NCBI GenBank assembly: GCA_963710135.1
Contig: CAVPYY010000006.1
Location: 1,291,638-1,355,637, forward strand
Reading direction: 5' to 3'
Source of the DNA: SG8-30 sp963710135
GTDB taxonomy: Bacteria; Pseudomonadota; Gammaproteobacteria; Steroidobacterales; Steroidobacteraceae
Length of the DNA: 64,000 nt
In this document: positions 51,512 through 60,267 of the stretch, piece by piece
Numbering within the stretch: the stretch's first letter is position 1
Layout of the letters: each line of letters begins with the position of its first letter
Made by a program: the position numbers and the translations under genes
The notes under the pieces: generated by a model
What the model saw: the letters and a program-made list of their open reading frames with translations, nothing else
The model's database searches: none
Told to the model about the DNA's origin: nothing

Positions 51512-51991
51512 TCAGTTCCCGCAGCCGCCCTGATCGTAGGCGCTGCGGGCGGCGCGCAACCGCTCGCCCCAGTACGCGCCCTGCGCTGACGGCGAATCGC
51601 TACGGATCCGCTTCTCGATCTGATCGATATCGGCGCGAATCGCCGCGCACATGGCCGGGTCGCTCGCGGCGGCCACGCCGCTAGACGGCGCGGCCGGCGT
51701 CAATCGCTTGACTTCCACCTCGCGCTCGACGGCATCCGGGCCGCAGGGCTGGTCGGATACGAACGTGTAGCCCTGGCGCTTGCACTCGTAGGCGCGGATA
51801 TAGCCCGGACGCGGAGGCGGTCTGGCCGACTCGCCCGCGACCGCTTCGATGGTCCGGGCAGCCTCTGGACCCGGCTCCGGCTCCGGGTTCAACGTCATGA
51901 AGCCGAGCCAGCCGAGCGCCACCAGGCCGCCGACGACGCACAGTCCCAGCACCCAGTCCGACCAGTCGCGCTTGCCTATGTCGTAGTCCAT
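51512..51991 (-). CDS. hypothetical membrane-anchored protein with DUF4124-like Cys motif
   Basis: The 159-residue product has one membrane helix (about residues 13-33, 'WVLGLCVVGGLVALGWLGF') near a short cytoplasmic N-terminus. A Pro/Glu-rich linker follows, then a segment 'AYECKRQGYTFVSDQPCG' that resembles the DUF4124 Cys pair, and a helical C-terminus ('DQIEKRIRSDSPSAQG'). The function is unknown, and it is probably periplasmic-facing. The gene stands alone on the minus strand. Confidence 0.65.
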   Translation of the reverse strand: MDYDIGKRDWSDWVLGLCVVGGLVALGWLGFMTLNPEPEPGPEAARTIEAVAGESARPPPRPGYIRAYECKRQGYTFVSDQPCGPDAVEREVEVKRLTPAAPSSGVAAASDPAMCAAIRADIDQIEKRIRSDSPSAQGAYWGERLRAARSAYDQGGCGN

Positions 51992-52177
51992 GGACCCATC
52001 GTGAGCGACCCCAGCCCCCGAAGTCTAGAGCACGGGCGCCGCACGGCTTGCGAACGGCCGCCCAGATCCACCCTGCGGGGCGCGAAACGACCTCATTGAA
52101 CGCGTTGCCGGACAGGACCACACTGTCCTCAGGGGAGGGTGCGCGCCAAACGTTGGCGCCTGCCAGAGGAGTTCAAC

Positions 52178-52798
52178 ATGATCACGATCCTCGGCCGCCT
52201 TAACTCGAGCAACGTGCAGAAGGTGCTGTGGTGCCTGGAAGAAGTCGACGTGCCCTACCAGCGCGAGGAGGTCGCGGGCAAGGGCCCTGGGGAACGCACC
52301 GCCGAGTACCTTGATCTCAACCCCAACGGCCTGATTCCGACGCTGATAGACGGCTCCACGCCACTGTGGGAATCCAACACGATCTGCCGCTATCTCGCCG
52401 CCCGCTATGGCGCCGGTTCATTGTGGGAACCCGTGCCGCTGGTGCGAGCCGCCGGTGAGAAGTGGATGGACTGGCAGCTCACCACCCTGGCACCGCCGAT
52501 GACGCCGCTGTTCGTGCAACTGGTGCGCACGACTCCGGCCGAACGGGACGACGCGATCGTGAAGACCAACCAGGACAAAGCGGCCAAGGCCTTCCGGATC
52601 CTGGATGCTGCGCTCGCCCGCACGCCATGGCTCGGCAACCAGAGTTTCACGGTCGCAGACATTCCCTGCGGGGTCATGGCCTACCGCTATCTCAACCTGC
52701 CGATCGAGCGCCCCGCCCTGCCGGCACTCGCCGACTGGTATGCACGACTCGCTGAGCGGCCGGCATTCAGGAAGGCCGTGATGGTCGGACTGTCCTAG
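52178..52798 (+). CDS. glutathione S-transferase family protein
   Basis: The 206-residue product has the GST N-terminal thioredoxin-like domain: 'ITILGRLNSSNVQKVLWCLE' (Ser at the catalytic position), 'NPNGLIPTLIDGSTPLWESN' and 'TICRYLAARYG'. The helical C-terminal domain is also present ('ARTPWLGNQSFTVADIPCGV'). AGAGGA is seven bases upstream of ATG 52178. It is cytosolic and acts in detoxification or related thiol chemistry. The DUF427 gene follows 21 bases later on the same strand. Confidence 0.88.
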   Translation: MITILGRLNSSNVQKVLWCLEEVDVPYQREEVAGKGPGERTAEYLDLNPNGLIPTLIDGSTPLWESNTICRYLAARYGAGSLWEPVPLVRAAGEKWMDWQLTTLAPPMTPLFVQLVRTTPAERDDAIVKTNQDKAAKAFRILDAALARTPWLGNQSFTVADIPCGVMAYRYLNLPIERPALPALADWYARLAERPAFRKAVMVGLS

Positions 52799-52819
52799 TG
52801 GCCCTGGAGTCCTGAGCGC

Positions 52820-53329
52820 ATGTGGACGCACACTGGCAAGGCGCGGCCAGACTTTGCCGAAACACCTGGACCCGGCGAAGAGTCAGTGTGGGACTATCCG
52901 CGACCACCCGCGCTGGTCGAGGACGCACGCGAGATCGAGGTCCGCGATGGCGACGCGCTCATCGCGCGCACGTCACACAGCTACCGCATTCTCGAAACCG
53001 CCAGCCCGCCGACATTCTATCTGCCGCCGGATTGCGTCGAGCCAGGCCGCCTGGTCAGGGTCGGCGGCAGCTCCGCTTGCGAATGGAAGGGCATCGCGGC
53101 CTACTGGGCGCTCGCGAGCAACCCCGCCACGCCCGTGGCCTGGAGCTACCCCGACCCACGCCCCGCGTTTGCCAGGATCAAGGACCACTTCGCTTTCTAC
53201 CCCGACCGCCTGGCCTGCTTCGTGAGCGGAGAGCGCGTCCGGCCACAGCCCGGGCGCTTCTACGGCGGCTGGATCACGGCCGAGGTCGTCGGCCCATTCA
53301 AGGGTGAGCCGGGCACAGGACATTGGTAG
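52820..53329 (+). CDS. DUF427 domain-containing protein
   Basis: The 169-residue product matches DUF427: 'EEIEV'-like strand 'AREIEVRDGDALIARTSHSY', then 'TFYLPPDCVEPGRLVRVG', 'CEWKGIAAYWAL', 'VAWSYPDPRPAFARIKDHFA' and 'FYPDRLACFVSGERVRPQPG', with the terminal 'GEPGTGHW' seen in many members. The fold is a small beta barrel of unknown function. GGAG lies about ten bases upstream of ATG 52820. It lies 21 bases downstream of the GST gene, possibly in the same transcript. Confidence 0.88.
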   Translation: MWTHTGKARPDFAETPGPGEESVWDYPRPPALVEDAREIEVRDGDALIARTSHSYRILETASPPTFYLPPDCVEPGRLVRVGGSSACEWKGIAAYWALASNPATPVAWSYPDPRPAFARIKDHFAFYPDRLACFVSGERVRPQPGRFYGGWITAEVVGPFKGEPGTGHW

Positions 53330-53392
53330 GCGGGGGGAAGGCGCAGCCTGCGTTCGAGTCCTGGACCGAGCCGTGCTGAACGGTGCGGCCTT

Positions 53393-55111
53393 TCAGGACG
53401 TCAGGCCGCTCTGCAGGTCCTGCTCCACTTCCCGAGAGGGTGCCTGGGTGGCAGCGCCCCTCGCCGCGACGGGTGGCGTCGCTTGCAGGGGCTGCGCGCC
53501 CGGCGGCCGCGCCAACAGCCGGCGCACGCTGGTCTGTTCGTCGACGATCAGCCGCGCGACCCGCTCGCGCACCGCCTGGTCGGATTCGGTCGGGCGGCTG
53601 TGGATGCGCAGGTAGTCCATCCAGGTCGGGCTTTCGAAACGCTCCACCCAGCGGTCCAGCGCATCGACGTCCTGGCAGATCGACCAGGCGCGCGCGCCAT
53701 CGCGGCGGCGGCGCCGGCCCAGTTCGTTGATCACCGCGACGAACTCCTCGGCGTTCTCCGGCAGCACCCGGTACTCGATGGCGACGATGATCGGGCCCGA
53801 TGCCGGATGGATCTCGGCGCTCGGCGGCCGTACCGCCCTGCCAGCGCGCGGATCCAGCGAGCCGCTGCGGGCGATGGATACTGGCAGCCAGCGGGCGGCG
53901 GCCAGTGAAACGAGTGCCGCCAGTCCCGCAATCGAAAGTGACTCGCGCAGTCCCACGGCATGTGCGAGTTCGCCCCACCACCAGCTGCCGAGCGCGATCG
54001 CAGCGAACGAGACGGTCTGGTAGGTCGCCAGCATGCGCCCGGTGACCCACCGCGGCGAGGACAACTGGACCGCGATGTTGAAGTTGGTGAAGCCAAGCGT
54101 CCAGGTCGTGCCGGCAAATACATGCGCCAGCAGCGTCAGGGCGAACCAGCGGCTCTGGCCGATGCCGATCAGCGCCACGCACGCCAGCGCCGCCAGCACC
54201 CGCAGCTGCATGTCGCTGCTGAACCGGCTGCGCAGCGTCGAGCTCGCCAGCGCGCCGCCCATGGCGCCCACCCCGAAGCCGCCGAGCAGCAAGCCGTAGG
54301 TCGGCGCGCCGCCACCCAGCAGGTCGCGCGCCACCACCGGCATCAGCGCCGGCGCGGCCGCGATGGGAATCGTGTAGAGCACGCAGCGCGAGAGAATCGC
54401 CAGCAGGTGCGGCGACAGGCTGACGTAGCGCACGCCCGCGGCCATCGCCGCGCCCAGTGGCTCCGGCGGCAGGGCGTTCGGTGCGCGGACCGGCTTCCAC
54501 CACACGAGCGTCGCCAGGATGCCGATGTATGAGACGGCATTGATGATGAAGGCCGCCGCCGCGCCGATCGCGGCGACGATCACGCCGCCGATGGCCGGCC
54601 CCACGCTGCGCGCAATGTTGAAGCCGACGGCATTGGCCATCACCGCCGGCGCAATCTGCTCGCGCGGCACCTGGTCGCCGATCGATGCCTGCCAGGCGGG
54701 CCCGAACAGCGCCGCGCCGCAACCCACGAGGAAGGTCAGCACCAGCAGCCAGGATGGCGTGATGGCCCCGGCAAGCACCACTCCGGCCAGGGCGATGGAA
54801 GCGACGAGCGTGACCAGCTGCGAGCCCAGCATGATCTGTCGCCGGTCACGGGTATCGGCCAGGGCTCCGGCGATCAGCGACAGGAAGAAAAACGGCAGGG
54901 CCCCGGCCGTCTGCACCAGCGCGACCAGGTTGGCCGACGGGGCAATCGTGGCCATCAGCCAGGACGCGCCGACGGTCTGGATCATGCTGCCGAAGGAAGA
55001 GGCGAGCGACGCCCACCAGAACAGCGCGAAGGCGCGATGCTCGAAGGGAGCGAGCGTGTCCTTGCGCCAGCGTTCGAAGTGGGACGGGCGCTCCGTGGCC
55101 GGTGCAGGCAT
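53393..55111 (-). CDS. MFS_3 family (PF05977-type) transporter
   Basis: The 572-residue protein has 12 helices in residues about 25-430 with MFS_3 landmarks ('ALFWWASLASSFGSMIQTVG', 'GALADTRDRRQIMLGSQLVT', 'RSVGPAIGGVIVA'). A C-terminal soluble region of about 100 residues ('IIVAIEYRVLPENAEEFVAV', 'WMDYLRIHSRPTESDQAVRE') looks like an ABM-type fold. That tail is a normal feature of this exporter family. The relatives include enterobactin-type and other secretion effectors. The substrate is unknown. It lies 47 bases downstream of the methyltransferase gene on the same strand. Confidence 0.88.
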   Translation of the reverse strand: MPAPATERPSHFERWRKDTLAPFEHRAFALFWWASLASSFGSMIQTVGASWLMATIAPSANLVALVQTAGALPFFFLSLIAGALADTRDRRQIMLGSQLVTLVASIALAGVVLAGAITPSWLLVLTFLVGCGAALFGPAWQASIGDQVPREQIAPAVMANAVGFNIARSVGPAIGGVIVAAIGAAAAFIINAVSYIGILATLVWWKPVRAPNALPPEPLGAAMAAGVRYVSLSPHLLAILSRCVLYTIPIAAAPALMPVVARDLLGGGAPTYGLLLGGFGVGAMGGALASSTLRSRFSSDMQLRVLAALACVALIGIGQSRWFALTLLAHVFAGTTWTLGFTNFNIAVQLSSPRWVTGRMLATYQTVSFAAIALGSWWWGELAHAVGLRESLSIAGLAALVSLAAARWLPVSIARSGSLDPRAGRAVRPPSAEIHPASGPIIVAIEYRVLPENAEEFVAVINELGRRRRRDGARAWSICQDVDALDRWVERFESPTWMDYLRIHSRPTESDQAVRERVARLIVDEQTSVRRLLARPPGAQPLQATPPVAARGAATQAPSREVEQDLQSGLTS

Positions 55112-55158
55112 GCACTAATCTAGCACGCCACGAGGCTCTCCCGTGGCGCGCCCGAGCC

Positions 55159-55902
55159 TCACATCCGGCGATAGAAATGCACGAAGCGGTCGGTCTTGCC
55201 GCGCACGGCCGGGTCGAAAACGAGCTTGCTCGGGTCGTCGTCCGGATTGCGGTAGCCGTCCCAGGTCTTCTCGAGCCTGAATCCGTGGCTCTCGATGTCG
55301 CGCTTCGCGAACTCCTCGTCGATGCGGTGCAGGTCCTGGGCCGCGCTGTTGCCACTGCCGGCCGCGGCCGCATGGTCGACAATGAGCAGGTGCCCGCCCG
55401 GCTTGACGGCGGCCTTGATCTGCTCGAGGAAGTCCGCCGCATCGATGCGCGGCCAGCCCGACTCCGGATCGGCCATGTACAGGTCGTGGTAGGACATGAA
55501 GATGACCGCGAGGTCCACCCGATCCTGGCCGAGCCCCAGATCGCAGGACTCGACCACGTGGCGCGCGATCGACGCCATGCGCCCGTCCGCGAAGCGCTCC
55601 TTCAGACCTTTCATCGCGAAGTTCTGGTACGCGACGTTGTTGACGAGGTCGACGTGCCCATCCGGCCCGACGGCACGGACGAACAACTCGCTCCAGTAAC
55701 CGGCGCCGCCAAAGATGTCCGCGATCGTCATGCCAGGCTGCACGCCGGCGAATGCCATCAGTTCAGCCGGCTTGTCGATGAGATCGCGCTGACGGTCAGC
55801 TTCGCTGCGATCGGCAGCGGCGACCGCTGCAGCAACGGGTTCCAGAACATCATCCGCTGCTGCGGCAAACGTTGCGGCAATCCACAGCGAAACGACAAGC
55901 AT
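55159..55902 (-). CDS. predicted secreted SAM-dependent methyltransferase (COG4798-like)
   Basis: The 247-residue product starts with a signal-peptide-like segment ('MLVVSLWIAATFAAAADD'). A class I methyltransferase fold follows: motif I 'TIADIFGGAGYWSELFVRAV', 'VDLAVIFMSYHDLYMAD' as motif IV, and 'LLIVDHAAAAG' nearby. The pattern matches predicted methyltransferases of the COG4798 type, which usually carry a signal. ATG 55902 is preferred over GTG 55932 because it starts the signal sequence directly. The substrate is unknown. It is divergent from the nucleotidyltransferase gene. Confidence 0.8.
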   Translation of the reverse strand: MLVVSLWIAATFAAAADDVLEPVAAAVAAADRSEADRQRDLIDKPAELMAFAGVQPGMTIADIFGGAGYWSELFVRAVGPDGHVDLVNNVAYQNFAMKGLKERFADGRMASIARHVVESCDLGLGQDRVDLAVIFMSYHDLYMADPESGWPRIDAADFLEQIKAAVKPGGHLLIVDHAAAAGSGNSAAQDLHRIDEEFAKRDIESHGFRLEKTWDGYRNPDDDPSKLVFDPAVRGKTDRFVHFYRRM

Positions 55903-55943
55903 GCATGTTCGCACGAAGTAATCCCCGGCCACGTGACGACAGC

Positions 55944-56006
55944 GTGACGTGGACTATACCCGAAAGTGCGCCGCATACCTTGGCACCGCCTGGCACACCA
56001 CGTCAC
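55944..56006. repeat. 9-bp inverted repeat upstream of the nucleotidyltransferase gene
   Basis: GTGACGTGG (55944-55952) and CCACGTCAC (55998-56006) are perfect reverse complements separated by 45 bases. The second arm ends nine bases before the ATG of the nucleotidyltransferase gene (56015). The first arm also overlaps an ACGTGAC sequence. The spacing is too large for a hairpin but suits a looped or dimeric operator. It is only suggestive. Confidence 0.35.
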
Positions 56007-56014
56007 AATGCGGC

Positions 56015-56518
56015 ATGCCCGTGGATTTCGTTGCACTGTTCTCCGTGCTCAATGGCGCCAAGGTTCGCTTCGTCGTCGTAGGCGGACTCGCCGTGCTGCT
56101 GCGCGGACTGGACCGACTGACCGCCGATGTTGACCTGGTCATTGACCTATCGGCAGATTCGGTCACAGAAGCCGTTCGCGCCCTGACGGCGACCGGCTAC
56201 CACGCGCTGGCACCCGTCGATCCGCTCGAACTGGCGAACGCCGACCGCCGCCGCGAGTGGCAGAGTCAGCGCAACATGCAGGTCTTCAGCTTTTGGGACA
56301 GCACTGGCTCTCGTCCTACCGTGGACGTGATCCTGAACCCTGTCGTACCGTTTGCAGAACTGTGGACCGACGCCACCAGCATGACCCTGGGAGGCCTCGA
56401 AGTTCGCGTAGCATCAGTCCCTCACCTGATTCGCATGAAGTCCGCGACCGGCCGGGCCCAGGACGTGCAGGATGTCGAGCGACTCAAGAAGCTGCTCCCA
56501 GACATCAAGGAGAGCTGA
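56015..56518 (+). CDS. nucleotidyltransferase family protein (MNT/DUF6036-like), first gene of a pair
   Basis: The 167-residue product has a minimal nucleotidyltransferase core: 'RFVVVGGLAVLLRGLDRLTA' (GG-x-A pattern), 'ADVDLVIDLSADSV' (DxD metal site), 'PTVDVILNPVVPFAELW' (third Asp) and 'VASVPHLIRMKSATGRAQDV' near the C-terminus. Such proteins are frequently toxin or antitoxin partners. ATG 56015 lies just after an inverted repeat. The small gene downstream starts three bases after this gene's stop, and its ribosome binding site lies within it, so the two are coupled. The biochemical role is unproven. Confidence 0.8.
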   Translation: MPVDFVALFSVLNGAKVRFVVVGGLAVLLRGLDRLTADVDLVIDLSADSVTEAVRALTATGYHALAPVDPLELANADRRREWQSQRNMQVFSFWDSTGSRPTVDVILNPVVPFAELWTDATSMTLGGLEVRVASVPHLIRMKSATGRAQDVQDVERLKKLLPDIKES

Positions 56519-56521
56519 AGA

Positions 56522-56728
56522 ATGCCCACAGAGTTTGACGCCACGCACGACCAGCCGCCCGAGGCCTGGGGCACGTTTGAAGACGCGGAAGCCCTGCGGC
56601 GATGGTCGTTCATGCGGCGGACTCCCGAGCAACGACTGCAGTGGCTGGTTTCCGCCCTGACGATTGCCTACGAAAGCGGTGCCCTGCAACCCCGCACCCC
56701 GGAAAGTCACGCCGGCAGCGATGACTGA
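56522..56728 (+). CDS. small partner protein of the nucleotidyltransferase, 68 aa
   Basis: The 68-residue product is short and hydrophilic with a helical pattern: 'FDATHDQPPEAWGTFEDAEA', 'RWSFMRRTPEQRLQWLV' and 'SALTIAYESGALQP'. Similar small proteins with 'PEQRLQWL' follow or precede nucleotidyltransferases in other genomes, which I recall only loosely. AGGAG lies nine bases upstream of ATG 56522, inside the preceding gene. It may be the antitoxin or toxin of a two-gene module. No known domain is visible. Confidence 0.7.
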   Translation: MPTEFDATHDQPPEAWGTFEDAEALRRWSFMRRTPEQRLQWLVSALTIAYESGALQPRTPESHAGSDD

Positions 56729-56743
56729 AGAGGCGGACTTGCG

Positions 56744-57583
56744 CTACTTGCGTCTGCGCCGCTTCGACACCAGCGAGTCGACGAACGCGGCGACCGCAGC
56801 CGCAGTCTCGCGCGGCTTTTCGATCATGCAGTAGGTGCCACCGCCACGCGGGATCACAGCGAGCTTCGCATGCGGCACGTGCCGCAGGAACTCGTCCGCC
56901 AGCGCGCGATTGCCGGGCGCGTCGTAGCCGAGGTTCCCCGACTGGCCCATCAGCACCAGCGTCGGCATCTTGAGCTTGCCCAGTTCACTGGTGAAGTCGT
57001 TGCCGGCGACGATATCCATGGTCGCACCGAGTGATTCGATGCTGAAGTTGTCGCGGAACTTCTGCGCCTCCCACTTGGCGAGGCGCCCCCACTCGGGCTT
57101 GAAGAGATTCTCGGCCGAAACGCCGATCCAGCTGGTCAGCGCCGCCAGGGCCTCGTACCCGAACGTCTCGCCGATCTTGGTGAAGCCATCGAACGCGGTG
57201 CGGAATCCGGGGTCGGCCTTGAACATCGGATAGGTGATCACGGCTTTGACGCGCTCGGGGTAGCGCGCGGCGTAGCGCACCGTGATCGGCGAGCCCGTCG
57301 ACGTCCCCCACAACACCACGTCCTTCATCCCCAGGTGCGCAAGCACGCATTCGAGGTCATCGACCCAGCGATCCTGGTTGTACACGCCACCCGGCCAGGC
57401 GCGATCGCTCTTGCCCGCGCCCCGATAGTTCCAGTCGATCACCTGGTAGCGCTTCGCCAGATACGGACGCACCGCATCCCACTGGTTGTGCAGCAGCCCG
57501 AAGCCTCCGGATAGCACGATCGGCTGGCCCTCGCCCTTGACCTGGTACCAGAGCTTCACTCCGTTATCGCTGACGTACGGCAT
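56744..57583 (-). CDS. alpha/beta fold hydrolase
   Basis: The 279-residue product has the alpha/beta hydrolase fold: 'PIVLSGGFGLLHNQWDAVRP' (oxyanion region), 'VIDWNYRGAGKSDRAWPGG', nucleophile elbow 'VVLWGTSTGSPITVRYAARY' (GTSTG with Ser), and 'PTLVLMGQSGNLGYDAPGNR' near the catalytic Asp. A late His is weak ('RGGGTYCMIEKPRE' lacks an obvious His), so the catalytic triad may be altered. AGGAGA precedes ATG 57583. No signal peptide is seen. It may act on small esters or epoxides. Confidence 0.85.
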   Translation of the reverse strand: MPYVSDNGVKLWYQVKGEGQPIVLSGGFGLLHNQWDAVRPYLAKRYQVIDWNYRGAGKSDRAWPGGVYNQDRWVDDLECVLAHLGMKDVVLWGTSTGSPITVRYAARYPERVKAVITYPMFKADPGFRTAFDGFTKIGETFGYEALAALTSWIGVSAENLFKPEWGRLAKWEAQKFRDNFSIESLGATMDIVAGNDFTSELGKLKMPTLVLMGQSGNLGYDAPGNRALADEFLRHVPHAKLAVIPRGGGTYCMIEKPRETAAAVAAFVDSLVSKRRRRK

Positions 57584-57679
57584 GTGGATTTCTCCTGGCG
57601 GGGGGTTTATATGAAGGAGGCCGAGTCGGGATACTAGCGTGTCGACGCTTTGCATGAACACCGTCAGGAGTCTCCGCCC

Positions 57680-58323
57680 ATGAAACCAATCCTCTCAATG
57701 ACCTGCGCGGCGCTCACCGCTGTACTTGTCGGCGCGTGCGGCCGCAGCGAACCCGAGCCAGCCCCGGCTGCCACGGAGAGCGACAGCGTCTTCAGTTCGG
57801 TGATCACCATCGGGTCGCTGGTGCTCGATCCGAATTCCGTCATCATCAGGAGCGACGGGCACCCGGACGCCAAGATCATGGCCGGCGGGCGGCTGGTCAT
57901 CGATGGACAGGACATTCCCGTTACGGATGCGCAGCGCACGCACCTGATCGACTACCACGCGGCCGGCATGCTGCTCAGGCAGCATGGCAAGGAAACCGGC
58001 ATCGCCGGCGCCAAAGTCGGCGCCGCGGCCGTGGGTGCCATCATCAGCGGGCTGATGAAGGGCGATCCCGACAGCATCGGCCCGAAGGTCGAGGCCAAGG
58101 CGGAACAGGTGAAGCAGGCGGCACTGAAGCTGTGTGAGGACATCGCCGCGATGCGCAAGGCGCAGGACGCGCTCGTCGTCGATCTGGACGCATTCCGCCC
58201 CTACGCGCGCCTCGACGACAGCGACGTCACCGGCTGCCGCGACGGACTGGCTACCGAGCCGCCATCGACCGAGCCGACCCCCAGGACGCTCCTGCGTCGA
58301 AGGAGAAGCCGCAGTTCATCTGA
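57680..58323 (+). CDS. lipoprotein of DUF2884-like type, likely frameshift at a C run near 58280
   Basis: The product has a lipoprotein signal ('LSMTCAALTAVLVGACGRSE', Cys about residue 20) and a predicted periplasmic body with 'ITIGSLVLDPNSVIIRSDG', 'MAGGRLVIDGQDIPVTDAQR' and 'KVEAKAEQVKQAALKLCEDI'. The start of this body resembles the DUF2884 (YggN) family. The frame reads on antisense into the next gene, but shifting by one base at the five-C run (58278-58282) gives an ending 'DAPASKEKPQFI' with a stop at 58321. I take that as the true 3' end, so the length is about 214 residues. GGAG precedes ATG 57680. Confidence 0.75.
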
Positions 58324-58359
58324 CGCGGCGGAACCGCGTCCGCTGCGCAGCGGCGGGTG

Positions 58360-59795
58360 CTACCGCACCCTGAGCGCGGCCTGTTCGCTGAGCACGCCTT
58401 TGCGCATCACGTGCGTCAGGCCGCGAAAGTGCGCGACGTCGGTGCGCGGGTCGTCTGCGAGCACGATCAGGTCTGCCTGCTTGCCGGCCTCGAGGCTGCC
58501 GATTTCGGTCTCCATGCCCAGCGCACTGGCACCGCTCGAGGTAGCGGCAACCAGGATCGCCTCGGCCGGCATGCCGGCGGCCTGCATGGCTTCCATCTCC
58601 CAGTTGATCGACGGGCCGTGCACGGTGAGCGGATTGCCGGCATCGGTGGCCACGACGATGCGGCCGCCTGCTTCGTACACCGCGCGCAGGTTGCCCGCCA
58701 TGATCAGGTTGGTTGCGCCGACGCCCTCCAGATTCGCCATGATCGCAGTGGCGGTCCGGCGTCCGCCCAGCGCGTCGCGCAGGCGGCCGGGGTGCTGGAT
58801 GCGGTCGAGGATCGGCGCATCCACGCAGCCATTGGGATCGTCGATCTCCACCGGGGCGGCGAAGGCCACCGAGGCAATGGCGCGCGACCATCCGCGCATG
58901 ACCACCAGGGTCGGTGCGTAGACAGCATCGTTGGCGGCCAGCAGGTCAAGGAACTCCTGGTCGACCGGCGCATCCATCACGCTGTGCACCAGCATGGCCG
59001 CGCCGGCGCGCAACGCGGCCTTTGCTCCGGCCAGCTCGGTGGCGTGGACGATCAGCGGCAGACCTGCTTCGCGAGCGAGTTTGCCGGCCAACATCAGCCG
59101 CGCTTCCAGCTCGGCCTGCCGTTCGGGCTTGGGCTTCAGGAACCAGATCTTCAGCGCCTGGCCGCCGATCGCCTTGACCTGCGCGATGCCCGCGGCGAGC
59201 TGCTCGTCGCTGTCGAACGGCAGGAACATGGGCTCCTGCTGCTCGCCGCGCTGGAAATTCCGGTTGCGCTCACTGGCGTGGGTAATGAGCGGGCCGGCCG
59301 CCTTGACGTGGACCCGATCGGGCCGGTCGGTGTCGGTCGCCTGCGGGCCGGTCACGGTCCACGCGGCACCGCCGACGTCGAACACGGCGGTCACGCCGCT
59401 GCACAGGTAGGCCCGATGCCAGCGGCCCGGGTCGGCGCGCAGCGCCGAAATCGTCTGGTCGTAAGGATAGACGTCCGGCGCCTCCACCCCGTCTGGACGC
59501 CCATCGAGCCAGCCGGTCTGGGCGAAATGGACGTGGGCGTCAATCAGTCCCGGCGTAATGAAATGGCCCGACAGGTCCTGCAACCGGGCGCCGGCCGGCA
59601 CGGGGCAATCGCTTGCGCTGCCGGCGCAGGTGATGCGCTCACCCTCGATGAGCACGACGCCCTGGCTCGACATGTCCGGCCCTTGCCGTCGAGCAGCGTC
59701 GCGCCGACGAGCGCGAGCGGGCCGTCCGCCAGCGCCGGCGCGGAGCACGCCGACAGGACCACCACCAGCCAGACGTACGGCCGCATTGATTTCAT
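58360..59795 (-). CDS. secreted amidohydrolase family protein, frameshift near 59680
   Basis: The protein has a signal peptide ('LVVVLSACSAPALADGPL') and an amidohydrolase fold: 'LSGHFITPGLIDAHVHFAQT' (HxH metal site), 'IVHATELAGAKAAL' (His), 'VVATDAGNPLTVHGP' (Asp) and the C-terminal 'ADLIVLADDPRTDVAHFRGL'. The N-terminal 37 residues are in another frame. One missing base (or two extra) near 59680, between 'TLLDGKG' and 'PDMSSQGVVLIEG', joins them. The frames are otherwise continuous for about 440 residues. It would hydrolyse amides or related compounds in the periplasm. It lies four bases after the HEXXH gene, so they form an operon. Confidence 0.85.
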
Positions 59796-59799
59796 TGCC

Positions 59800-60267
59800 T
59801 TACAACTGTTCGCCTGCATGAGGGGGACGCGCGGAGGTCCGCTCGGCCGCAAAGGCCTGCCGCTCGAAGTAGTTGTCGCGGTAGGCACTGCGGCCTCGCG
59901 CGACCTGCCACAAGCTGGACGCGAGGTAAGCCGGCAGGAACAGCAGGCCCCAACGCTCGTACTGCCTGACGTGCACCTGCTCGTGGTCGCGCAGTGCGTC
60001 GAGCCACTCTTCACTAATGCCAAGGATGACGTGCCCCAGCGTGATGGCGGAGAAGCGGCAGGACCTCGGCAGGAAGTCGACGAAACGTCGCACCGGCGCG
60101 CCGCTGAACTCGAGCGCGCCAGCGCGGAGCCTCGCCCGCCCGCCCAGCCCGACGACGAAGAGTCCGCAGAGCAGGCCGGCAATCGTGTTGGGCAACGCCC
60201 AGACACGGCCTGCGGCTCGCGGGATTCCGGCCATCGCCCGGCGCAGCAGCGGCGTGTTCACGACCAC
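59800..60267 (-). CDS. hypothetical membrane protein with HEXXH motif
   Basis: The 155-residue product has a basic N-terminus, a hydrophobic segment near 25-42, and 'LRDHEQVHVRQYERWG' (HEQVH at about 95-99), which fits the zinc-protease HEXXH pattern. A second hydrophobic stretch follows ('LLFLPAYLASSLWQVARG'), with later Glu residues ('YFERQAFAAE'). I recall similar short hypothetical proteins but no known function. It is encoded between the cupin gene (GTG overlapping its TGA) and the amidohydrolase gene. The GTG start 60267 is the coupled one. Confidence 0.72.
   Translation of the reverse strand: MVVNTPLLRRAMAGIPRAAGRVWALPNTIAGLLCGLFVVGLGGRARLRAGALEFSGAPVRRFVDFLPRSCRFSAITLGHVILGISEEWLDALRDHEQVHVRQYERWGLLFLPAYLASSLWQVARGRSAYRDNYFERQAFAAERTSARPPHAGEQL

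Noticed and set aside
53340..53400. tRNA-like T-loop 'GTTCGAGTCC'
   Set aside because: The flanks do not pair as a T-stem and no cloverleaf, anticodon or CCA-side acceptor stem can be built.
53393..55111. MFS-ABM fusion as a novel architecture
   Set aside because: A C-terminal ABM-like domain is a normal feature of MFS_3 (PF05977) exporters.
57650..58921. A single 423-aa protein reading on past the lipoprotein
   Set aside because: After about 58280 the frame is Ser/Arg-rich antisense of the amidohydrolase. A one-base shift at the C run gives a natural stop at 58323.
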